Shown here piece by piece: positions 33,999-41,638 of a stretch of DNA of 64,000 nucleotides. Under the pieces are notes generated by a model. That model saw only the letters and a list, made by a program, of their open reading frames with translations. It searched no databases and was not told where the DNA came from. A program made the position numbers and the translations under genes. Numbering within the stretch: position 1 is the first letter of the stretch; each line of letters starts with the position of its first letter. This stretch comes from FACHB-1406 sp034189065 (GTDB taxonomy: Bacteria > Cyanobacteriota > Cyanobacteriia > Cyanobacteriales > Spirulinaceae): the NCBI GenBank assembly GCA_034189065.1, contig JAXHVQ010000012.1, forward strand, positions 1 through 64,000, written 5' to 3'.

Positions 33999-34017
33999 GG
34001 GTAATTTCGAGGTTAAG
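33999..34017 (-). promoter_or_regulatory. Candidate PHO box upstream of phoX
   Basis: The minus strand reads CTTAACCT (34017-34010), identical to the consensus unit of cyanobacterial PHO boxes, then CGA, then AATTACCC, a degenerate second unit in the expected 11-base register. PhoB/SphR would bind here if functional. Only one unit is perfect. Confidence 0.4.
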
Positions 34018-34117
34018 GAAGACAGTCATTTGTCATTGGTTCGATTATACCGGCACAGAATTCATGGGGGTTTATCGTTAAAAGCCGGGAAATTCCCCTG
34101 CGCGTTCAACTGTGGAC

Positions 34118-34171
34118 GGGAAAGCCGATTGCGAAAGCAGCAACTCTGCCGCGATCGCAATTGGCTTTCCC
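34118..34171. terminator. Long stem-loop between PEP-CTERM gene and phoX
   Basis: GGGAAAGCCGATTGCG (34118-34133) pairs with CGCAATTGGCTTTCCC (34156-34171), 16 base pairs with one G-T. It lies 80 bases after the stop of the PEP-CTERM gene and may act as a terminator or processing site. No strong T-run follows. Confidence 0.4.
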
Positions 34172-34251
34172 ATTGGTCGATAACGTTTAGGATAAACCAT
34201 GCGTCCCGGGAATTACACGGTCTAAAAACGAAAAACGTTATCTTCTTCGAT

Positions 34252-34926
34252 TTAAGCGTTGCGCCGTTGGCGACGGAACATCGCGGTTGCGCCCACAGCG
34301 CCCAAAGCCAAGAGACTCAACGTTGCAGTCGGTTCGGGCGTTGTCGGCCTCGGTGTCACCGGATCGTCAGTTGTGCCGCTATCGGTATCGGCAACAAAGC
34401 TCAAGCGATTGTTGGCGGTAAAACCATCATCCCAAAATAGAGAAAGTTTTCCGAATAAATCGCCTTGGGAGATATCGATGGGAACCGAATAATTAAAACT
34501 ATCCGGCGCAAGACCGTTTTGCACGGTGAAGGGTTTGCCCAGCGCTGAATCGGGCGTGACAATTGGAGAGTTGACTATATCGAAAACAGCGTTTCCGGGA
34601 ATGGCATTAATCATCAAAGAAACAATACTTCCCAAACCCGTGTAGTCAAAACTCCAAGGATTGCTAAAAGTATCGCCCGATTGAGTCAGAGACCAATCTG
34701 TACCCGAGGCACCCCCCGAAGTTACTCCCGTCGCGGACCAAATTTGCGTATCGGAACCTCCACCTTGGAAATTGACCGTCACCTCCATTCCTGCCATGTC
34801 AGCACCGGTTGTATCAAAACCAGTCAGCGTTGTGGCTCGAGCGGGGGCAACCATCGCAACTCCCACAGCCAGCGCCGATGCACCCATCGCGAAGGATAAT
34901 TTTTTGGTAAAAGTTGAACTTGACAT
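34252..34926 (-). CDS. PEP-CTERM sorted secreted protein
   Basis: 224 residues. The N-terminal signal peptide (LSFAMGASALAVGVAMVAPA, cleavage after ARA at about 31) and C-terminal tripartite PEP-CTERM tag (PEP at TTPEPTATLS, hydrophobic LLALGAVGATAMF, basic RRQRR) mark an exosortase substrate. The middle is a beta-rich, Gly/Ser/Asp-rich domain with few charged residues, like other secreted exopolysaccharide-linked PEP-CTERM proteins. An AAGGAG ribosome binding site precedes the ATG. No exosortase gene is in the window. Confidence 0.85.
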   Translation of the reverse strand: MSSSTFTKKLSFAMGASALAVGVAMVAPARATTLTGFDTTGADMAGMEVTVNFQGGGSDTQIWSATGVTSGGASGTDWSLTQSGDTFSNPWSFDYTGLGSIVSLMINAIPGNAVFDIVNSPIVTPDSALGKPFTVQNGLAPDSFNYSVPIDISQGDLFGKLSLFWDDGFTANNRLSFVADTDSGTTDDPVTPRPTTPEPTATLSLLALGAVGATAMFRRQRRNA

Positions 34927-35130
34927 TATTTTTTGCTCCTTAATCCTAATAAGGTTAGTTGGTGCAGTAGATACACCATTAAAGAGCGCGCTTTCATCAA
35001 TTACGTAATCTATAGGCGGTTATGAACCGCGATACTTTAACCATAGAAAGAACGCAACGCGACTATGCAGATATAGAATTTTATTTAACTTTTCTTTACA
35101 AAAAGGACTTTATTTTGCTGCATAACTATG

Positions 35131-35622
35131 CTATAGCCGAAACCGACCTCGTGTCGTCGGATCCAGCTCAATGGAACAGGGAGAAACAGCCGCGTCAAAG
35201 TTACAAGTGTAGAGCGCTAAGCATTCGCTGCGCTGGTCAAAGACTTTCAGTTGATAGCCATACTGCCGAGCGACGGTTCCAAAGCGATGGACGAAGCTAT
35301 AGCGTTCGACGTAGCTGAGAACCGACCATAATTGCCAGTTAACAATTAAATCGAGCCGTTTTTCTTGGAGATGAGCGATCCAATTGACCAGTAATTTGCC
35401 TTCTCCAAATTGCTCCTGCGCCCACCACAAACTGGGAAGGGTCATCTCACTTTGGGAGTAGGTGTAGGCGGTGACGAGTCCGGGACGGGTAGGCTGTCCT
35501 TGTTCGTCCAACAGATCGGTATCGAGAACGCAAGCTGCAAATTTGGGATTTTTCTGAGCGATCGCAACTTGGGGAAACAGGAGCGCAAATAACGTCAATC
35601 CGACAAACAACGGGATTTTCAT
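35131..35622 (-). CDS. Hypothetical secreted protein
   Basis: 163 residues. A typical signal peptide (FVGLTLFALLFPQVAIAQ, cleavage near AIA-Q) is followed by a compact domain with cysteines in AACVLDTD, SECLALYTC and SPCSIELD that may form disulphides, and the aromatic segment WWAQEQFGEGKLLVNWIAHL. It is likely periplasmic. The family seems cyanobacterial, but I cannot name it. It is divergent from sqdX. Confidence 0.65.
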   Translation of the reverse strand: MKIPLFVGLTLFALLFPQVAIAQKNPKFAACVLDTDLLDEQGQPTRPGLVTAYTYSQSEMTLPSLWWAQEQFGEGKLLVNWIAHLQEKRLDLIVNWQLWSVLSYVERYSFVHRFGTVARQYGYQLKVFDQRSECLALYTCNFDAAVSPCSIELDPTTRGRFRL

Positions 35623-35762
35623 TTCCGGGTTGCTGGGGGTAGAAGGAATCGGGGGAGATCGCTTTTCTGGGGAACAGGCGCGCGATCGCTAATTTTGGTG
35701 GTATGGTTTTGCTGTATCAACTTAATCTTTATCCGCGAGCCTTCGTTTAATCCCCTCTAGCT

Positions 35763-36896
35763 ATGAGAATCGCCCTATTTACAGAAACTTTTTTACCGAA
35801 GATTGATGGCATTGTAACCCGATTGCGCCATACCGTCGAACATCTCCAACGCAATGGCGACCAAGTGCTTGTGTTTTGTCCCGATGGAGGACTCAAGGAG
35901 TACAAGGGAGCCAAAATTCACGGATTATCTGCCTTTCCCCTGCCGATGTATCCCGAATTGAAGGTCGCTCTGCCGCGACCGACGATCCGCAAGGCGTTAG
36001 ACCGATTTCAACCCGATTTGATTCACGTTGTCAATCCGGCTATTCTGGGTTTAGCTGGCGTTTACTACTCCAAGGTGATGGAGATTCCCCTCGTCGCCTC
36101 TTACCATACCCATCTCCCTCAGTATTTACAGCATTATGGTTTTGGATCCCTAGAAGGATTCCTGTGGGAATTGCTGAAAGCCGTTCATAACCAAGCCGAA
36201 CTCAATCTCTGCACTTCCACAGCAATGGTCGAGGAGTTGCGCAGTCATGGCATCGAACGGGTGGACTTATGGCAGCGCGGCGTAGATACCGAATTATTTC
36301 AGCCCGATCTGGCTTGCGGTAAAATGCGGTTTCGCTTGTCCAAGGGACACCCAGAAAGCCCGTTGCTCCTGTATGTAGGCCGTGTTTCCCCAGAAAAGGA
36401 GATCGAGCAAATTAAGCCCGTTCTCGAAGCCATTCCGGGGGCGAGGTTGGCGATTGTGGGCAATGGTCCCCATCGCCAAGCCTTAGAACAGCATTTTGCC
36501 GGGACTCCGACCCATTTTGTCGGCTATTTACAAGGAGTTGAATTGGCGACCGCTTTTGCCTCAGCCGATGCGTTTGTGTTCCCGTCGCGCACGGAAACCC
36601 TGGGTTTGGTGCTGCTCGAGGCGATGGCGGCGGGGTGTCCGGTCGTAGCGGCGCGTTCGGGCGGCATTCCCGATATTGTAACCGATGGGGTGAATGGGTA
36701 CTTGTTCGACCCCACAGATGACCGGGGCGCGATCGCGGCCACCGCTAACCTATTGTCGGCAGAAGCCGAACGGGAAACCCTACGCGCCAACGCTCGCCTC
36801 GAAGCCGAACGCTGGAGTTGGGACGCTGCAACTCGACAATTGCAAAATTATTATCGACCTCTACTCGCAGCTCGGCACCTCCGTTCGGCGGCTTGA
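35763..36896 (+). CDS. sqdX: Sulfoquinovosyltransferase SqdX
   Basis: 377 residues, the length of cyanobacterial SqdX. It is a GT4-type GT-B enzyme: the N-terminus MRIALFTETFLPKIDGIVTR, then FPLPMYPELKVALPRP and the C-terminal donor site FVFPSRTETLGLVLLEAMAA GCPV (E-x7-E motif). SqdX joins UDP-sulfoquinovose to diacylglycerol to make the thylakoid sulfolipid SQDG. The UDP-sulfoquinovose synthase gene sqdB is not next to it here. The generic alternative is another GT4 glycosyltransferase, but the N-terminal motif set is characteristic. Confidence 0.85.
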   Translation: MRIALFTETFLPKIDGIVTRLRHTVEHLQRNGDQVLVFCPDGGLKEYKGAKIHGLSAFPLPMYPELKVALPRPTIRKALDRFQPDLIHVVNPAILGLAGVYYSKVMEIPLVASYHTHLPQYLQHYGFGSLEGFLWELLKAVHNQAELNLCTSTAMVEELRSHGIERVDLWQRGVDTELFQPDLACGKMRFRLSKGHPESPLLLYVGRVSPEKEIEQIKPVLEAIPGARLAIVGNGPHRQALEQHFAGTPTHFVGYLQGVELATAFASADAFVFPSRTETLGLVLLEAMAAGCPVVAARSGGIPDIVTDGVNGYLFDPTDDRGAIAATANLLSAEAERETLRANARLEAERWSWDAATRQLQNYYRPLLAARHLRSAA

Positions 36897-37476
36897 AATC
36901 GCTTCCACTGAAAGCGGTTTCCCCAGAAAACACTCGCTCTTTTCTTTTGTGCAAATGAGTGCTTCAGTAATATTACGGTTTGAGTTGGAGCAGACAAACG
37001 GATAAACTGAAGTCTAGAGAATAAACTCGTCCGAAGCAAGAGCAACTTTCCCCCGTCAACCCCTAAAATTTTGCATCATCAGGAGCCGACTTTCCAGGTT
37101 GACCGAGGGTACGCTCGCGATCGCCGTATCCGTTGATTTGTCACCAATTGTAGATTGCACCTCATTTGCACGGCCTTCAGCTCGAGCGGTTTCTCGGTGT
37201 GGCAGATTTTCTGGGGAAGGGGGCGCGATCGCGGGTGCAATGGCAAACTGGCTTAAATTAGTAGACCCCCAAGGGAAACGAGAAATCCCGTCAAATCTTG
37301 GCGCGAAAGCGTAGAAATCTATCCCTTTTGCACTCTTGGCAAAAGAGCCTGACTTCGCCCGATAAAGTAAGCTAAGACGCGTCTAAATTGGGTATCTTCG
37401 AGATCCCCCCGTCTCCCAGTCCCCCCGTCCCCTCGTCCCCCAGTCTCCCCGTCAGACATCTGGCTCGACATCCCTT
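36897..37476. other. Intergenic stretch with CCCCGTC repeats
   Basis: 580 bases without a gene. Just before the cyclase gene (about 37405-37455) there are tandem C-rich units of the form CCCCCGTC/CCCCAGT. A similar G-rich set in reverse orientation is at 53838-53868, so these are a dispersed repeat family. HIP1 sites occur at about 37115 and 37223. Confidence 0.5.
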
Positions 37477-40059
37477 ATGACCCTATCCAACACCGGGAGC
37501 ATTCTCGCAACCCTCACCGAAGCGACCCAACTCGACCGAACCTCTGCTCTCGTCCATCGAGTCAAAGACCTCTCGATGAGCGAATTTATTTGCCTGCTTG
37601 ACTTCATTACAGCGGAATTCCAACAATTTCTAAGAGCGCTGGACATGATCGATAGCGAAACCCTAGAAACCATGCTCGAGCAGGTCATGGAAGCCGTGAC
37701 CCTCAAAATCGGTCAAATTTTGCAAGCCGAACGCGCGACCATTTTCCTCGTCGATACCGATAAAGGATTGTTGTGGTCTAAGGTGGGCAGCGGCGAGGCT
37801 GGAGAAGGGCGAGATTTGCGCATTCCCCTCAACGTCGGCATTCTCGGTTGCGTTGCGTCAACGGGAGAAAGCTTAAATATTACCGATGCGTGCAGCGATC
37901 CCCGCTTCAACCCGGAAATCGACGAACGTCCGGGCGATCGCACCAAAACGCTGTTGTGTATGCCCATCTTCAGCAGTAGCGATCGCGTCGTTGCCGTCGT
38001 CCAACTGCTCAATAAAACCAATGGGCTCCCCTTCACCCCAGAAGACCAACAGCGCTTCCAAGATTTTACCGCGTCGATGGGCATCATTCTCGAAACCTGT
38101 CAGTCCTTTTACATCGCCGCCCGCAACCAACGAGGTGCAACCGCCCTTCTCAAAGCCACCTCCAGCCTCGGTCAAAGCTTAGACCTCGAAGCGACGCTAC
38201 AATCGGTGATGGAACAGGCGCGCCGCTTGATGAAAGCCGACCGCAGCACTCTCTTTCTGTTGAGCAAAGAAAAGAACGAACTGTGGACCAAAGTTGCCAA
38301 AGCCGACGGTCGAACCATGCTCGAAATTCGCATACCAGCCAATCGCGGTATCGCAGGCTATGTCGCTTCCACCGGCAGAACGCTCAATATCCCCGAAGCC
38401 TACGAAGACCCGCGCTTCGACCCCTCCACCGACAAACAGACCGGCTATCGCACTCACAGCATCCTCTGTATGCCTGTTTTTAACTCCGCCACCGAGTTAA
38501 TTGGGGTAACGCAACTGATTAATAAAAATCAGGGAAGTTTCACCACCTCCGACGAGGAGTTCATGCAGGCATTTAATATTCAGGCAGGAATGGCCCTGGA
38601 AAATGCCCAACTGTTTGAAACGGTGCTGACGGAAAAGCAATATCAAAAGGATATTCTCGCTAGTCTTTCCGATGCGGTGATTTCCACCGATTTAGAAGGG
38701 AAAATTGTGACGATTAACGATGCGGCGTTGGAATTGCTGGGATTGCCCCGAGAACAACTGCACAATAGCACCATCCGCAACATTTGGGAATCTAAGCTCG
38801 CCGACCGTTTTGTTTGGGATGTGGTGCCAGTGGACCATTTGCAATGGCGCTTGATGGATAGTTTCAAGACGAAGGCGAAACATTATGTTCCCGAACAAGA
38901 TCTCAAGATTGGTTTATACGTCAGCAGTATTCCGACCTCTAGCCTTGGGGGTAAATTAACCCCGCAATATCCGTATATTCTTGCCCTTCGTCGCGGCGAG
39001 GTTTACCTCCCTTGGGGAGAAGAACCACGAGGTACCGAATTTTCGATGTTTCTAGAAGAGGCGCAGGTGACAGAACTCGAGCGCAGTTTAAATGTAACAG
39101 TGAATCCATTGACCAGCTCGGAGGGGGACGTACAGGGCGGTTTGGTGGTACTCGAGGATATTAGCAACGAGAAGCGAATGAAATCGACCCTCTACCGCTA
39201 TATGACTCCTGGGGTGGCAGAACAGGTGATGGCTTCGGGAGAGGATGCTTTAATGGTGGGGGAACGCAAGGATGTCACGATTTTATTTTCCGATATTCGG
39301 GGTTACACCACGCTGACGGAAAATTTGGAGGCAACGGAGGTGGTGGCGTTGCTGAATCGGTATTTTGAGACAATGGTGGAGGCGGTGTTCGACCATCAGG
39401 GAACCCTTGATAAGTTTATTGGCGATGCGCTGATGGCGGTGTTTGGCGCGCCTTTATCGCTGGACAATCATGCTTGGATGGCGGTGAAAACGGCGTTGGA
39501 TATGCGGCGCAGATTGGTTGAGTTTAATCGTCGCGGACGGAGGGTTCATCAACCCGAAATTCGTTTTGGCATTGGGATTAGTTCTGGGGACGTGGTTTCG
39601 GGGAATATTGGATCGAAAAAGCGCATGGATTATACGGCGATTGGGGATAGCGTGAATCTGAGTTCTCGCTTGGAGAGCTTGACAAAGGAGTATGGGTGTG
39701 ATATTGTATTGAGCGAATTTACTTATATGGCCTGCGAAGAGCGCGATCGCCTGCTCGTGCGAGAACTGGACAAAACGCGAGTGAAGGGGAAGATGCAGGC
39801 GGTAGGGATTTATGAGGCGATCGATTTTAAAACTGCCGCGATCGCGCCCGAATTAGAGAAGTTTTTACATTTATATCATTGCGGCAGACAAGCCTATTTA
39901 GAGCGAGACTTTCAGGGTGCGATCGCATATTTTTGGGATGCAAAGCAGTTACGTCCGAGCGATCGCGCAACGCTTTTACACCTCCAACGCGCTCAACAGT
40001 ACCTTGCCGCGCCGCCTCCGGAGGATTGGGATGGCGTTCATGTTATGACAACTAAATGA
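37477..40059 (+). CDS. cyaB: CyaB1-like adenylate cyclase (GAF-GAF-PAS-cyclase)
   Basis: 860 residues, the same size and order as Anabaena CyaB1/CyaB2. Two GAF domains (about 55-220 and 230-385) each carry an NKFDE-like motif (LLNKTNG ... FTPEDQ; LINKNQG ... DEEF), used for cyclic nucleotide binding. A PAS domain (about 390-560) precedes the catalytic domain (about 595-780). Metal ligands are Asp606 (FSDIRGYT) and Asp650 (FIGDALM); the adenine-selecting residues are Lys646 and Thr720 (MDYTAIGDSVN), the K/T pair of CyaB1 instead of K/D. A C-terminal TPR-like extension (about 800-860) follows. cAMP feedback activation is expected from family knowledge. Confidence 0.9.
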   Translation: MTLSNTGSILATLTEATQLDRTSALVHRVKDLSMSEFICLLDFITAEFQQFLRALDMIDSETLETMLEQVMEAVTLKIGQILQAERATIFLVDTDKGLLWSKVGSGEAGEGRDLRIPLNVGILGCVASTGESLNITDACSDPRFNPEIDERPGDRTKTLLCMPIFSSSDRVVAVVQLLNKTNGLPFTPEDQQRFQDFTASMGIILETCQSFYIAARNQRGATALLKATSSLGQSLDLEATLQSVMEQARRLMKADRSTLFLLSKEKNELWTKVAKADGRTMLEIRIPANRGIAGYVASTGRTLNIPEAYEDPRFDPSTDKQTGYRTHSILCMPVFNSATELIGVTQLINKNQGSFTTSDEEFMQAFNIQAGMALENAQLFETVLTEKQYQKDILASLSDAVISTDLEGKIVTINDAALELLGLPREQLHNSTIRNIWESKLADRFVWDVVPVDHLQWRLMDSFKTKAKHYVPEQDLKIGLYVSSIPTSSLGGKLTPQYPYILALRRGEVYLPWGEEPRGTEFSMFLEEAQVTELERSLNVTVNPLTSSEGDVQGGLVVLEDISNEKRMKSTLYRYMTPGVAEQVMASGEDALMVGERKDVTILFSDIRGYTTLTENLEATEVVALLNRYFETMVEAVFDHQGTLDKFIGDALMAVFGAPLSLDNHAWMAVKTALDMRRRLVEFNRRGRRVHQPEIRFGIGISSGDVVSGNIGSKKRMDYTAIGDSVNLSSRLESLTKEYGCDIVLSEFTYMACEERDRLLVRELDKTRVKGKMQAVGIYEAIDFKTAAIAPELEKFLHLYHCGRQAYLERDFQGAIAYFWDAKQLRPSDRATLLHLQRAQQYLAAPPPEDWDGVHVMTTK

Positions 40060-40314
40060 TTTGTCATTTGTCATTTGTCATTTGTGCTTGGTAATGGGTA
40101 ATGGGTGATAGGTGATGGGTAATTGATACGTCAACTAATAAAAAAACAATCCCCAATTCCCAATTCCCAATTCCCAATAAGCTGACCGTGCCGCTCTTTA
40201 TCCACAAAAGCGCGCCCTTGATCCGTTGGCGCGCATCCACCCAGTAATCCGTTGAATATCCGTTGGCGGCACACGACAAACGACATCCGTTGATCAATTC
40301 CCAATTGCCAATAA
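40060..40314. repeat. Intergenic short tandem repeats (ATTTGTC, TAATGGG, AATTCCC)
   Basis: 255 bases between convergent genes. Three ATTTGTC units, then several GGTAATGG/GGTGATGG units, then AATTCCC heptamers on each side of a short imperfect core (TCCGTTG repeats). No gene. Confidence 0.7.
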
Positions 40315-40611
40315 CTAATTCCCAATTCCCAACTCTTTCTTACTTTGCTTGAGTTGATGCCAAAGTTCCTTTATTTTTTGATACGCCTCCTCAGACGAAA
40401 TTTTCCCAGACGTTTCTAAATTGCAGAGAAAGTTTACGCGCTGGGCAAATTCCTGTAAATTAGCATTAAATACTAAATTTTCCGGCGTAAACGAACCCCG
40501 ATAGGGGAAATTAGGATAAAGAAAATTATTTTGCTCTGAGCGATTCGGTTTGCTGGGTTCGTTGGGTTCGTTGGGTTCGTTGAATTCGTCGGGTTCGCTA
40601 GAATTAGCCAC
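40315..40611 (-). CDS. Small conserved cyanobacterial protein (DUF7219-like)
   Basis: 98 residues. It starts at GTG 40611 with a near-perfect AGGAGG five bases ahead, so the GTG start is well supported. After a repeat-encoded N-terminal tail (FNEPNEPNEPSKPN) comes the conserved block FLYPNFPYRGSFTPENLVFN ANLQEFAQRVNFLC and the helical SGKISSEEAYQKIKELWHQL. It looks like the small cyanobacterial DUF7219 proteins. Function unknown; it is soluble. Confidence 0.65.
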   Translation of the reverse strand: MANSSEPDEFNEPNEPNEPSKPNRSEQNNFLYPNFPYRGSFTPENLVFNANLQEFAQRVNFLCNLETSGKISSEEAYQKIKELWHQLKQSKKELGIGN

Positions 40612-40809
40612 TTCTTCCTCCTGATGTGCTAAATTATTCGATTGGGTTAGCCAAACTGCCTTCTACATCTCATTATTCCCTAGAGAACCAAGGACTTGTC
40701 CCGCTTGCGGAACATTATTGGGCTAACAAAAAGTCTAATGGCGAAAAACCCCAAAGTCTAAAATTTACTGGGTTCCCATCTAACTTGCGATCGCGTAACT
40801 TATACTATT

Positions 40810-41544
40810 ATGTCCCAAGCCACCAAACTGTACGAAGGGAAAGCAAAGATTGTCTACCCCACTGACACCCCCGACATCCTTCTGGCCTACTTCAAAGACG
40901 ATGCAACGGCATTCAACGCCCAAAAACGGGGACAAATTCAGGGGAAAGGGGAAATTAACTGTAGAATCTCTGAAATTCTCTTTAAATTTCTCGAAAAGCA
41001 GGGCATTGCCACACATTATCTTGACTGTCCGGCTGCCAACAAAATGCACATTCGGGCGGTAGAGATTATCCCCGTCGAAGTCGTGGTTCGCAACATCGCA
41101 GCCGGAAGCCTGTGTCGGCAAACCGGACTGAGCGAAGGTCGAGCATTAGAGCGTCCCCTGGTCGAATTTTACCTCAAAAACGACGAACTCGGCGATCCGT
41201 TGCTCACGCGCGATCGCCTGCTATTGCTCGAGCTGGTGACTCCCCAACAGCTCGAGCAACTGCAACACCTCGCCTTGAGTATTAATCAACATTTACAGAA
41301 ATTTTTCTCCAAAGGGGGGATTACCCTGGTAGACTTCAAACTGGAGTTTGGATTTGACCGCGATCGCCAACTCCGACTCGCCGATGAAATCAGCCCCGAT
41401 ACCTGCCGACTGTGGGACAGTACCGAGGCAGATGCAACAGCGAGAGTTCTCGATAAAGACCGATTTCGTCGCGATTTGGGTCACATTGAAGCGGCTTATC
41501 AGCAAGTTCTCCAGCGCGTCGAAACGACTATGACACAAATCTAG
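40810..41544 (+). CDS. purC: Phosphoribosylaminoimidazole-succinocarboxamide synthase
   Basis: 244 residues, normal for bacterial PurC. It joins CAIR and aspartate with ATP to give SAICAR in purine synthesis. Diagnostic segments are LYEGKAKIVYPTDTPDILLA, FKDDATAFN, the SAICAR synthetase signature around EIIPVEVVVRNIAAGSLCRQ and GITLVDFKLEFGFDRDRQLR, then DEISPDTCRLWD. It heads the purC-bamA-lpxC-fabZ-lpxA block, an order conserved in other cyanobacteria including Anabaena. Confidence 0.95.
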   Translation: MSQATKLYEGKAKIVYPTDTPDILLAYFKDDATAFNAQKRGQIQGKGEINCRISEILFKFLEKQGIATHYLDCPAANKMHIRAVEIIPVEVVVRNIAAGSLCRQTGLSEGRALERPLVEFYLKNDELGDPLLTRDRLLLLELVTPQQLEQLQHLALSINQHLQKFFSKGGITLVDFKLEFGFDRDRQLRLADEISPDTCRLWDSTEADATARVLDKDRFRRDLGHIEAAYQQVLQRVETTMTQI

Positions 41545-41638
41545 GTGACACAACCGAGATCGACAAACAACAAACAAACGAAACAATATTCGATACGAGC
41601 GAGTGTGGTGTGTGGACGTGCTAAACAAAATCAAAAAT

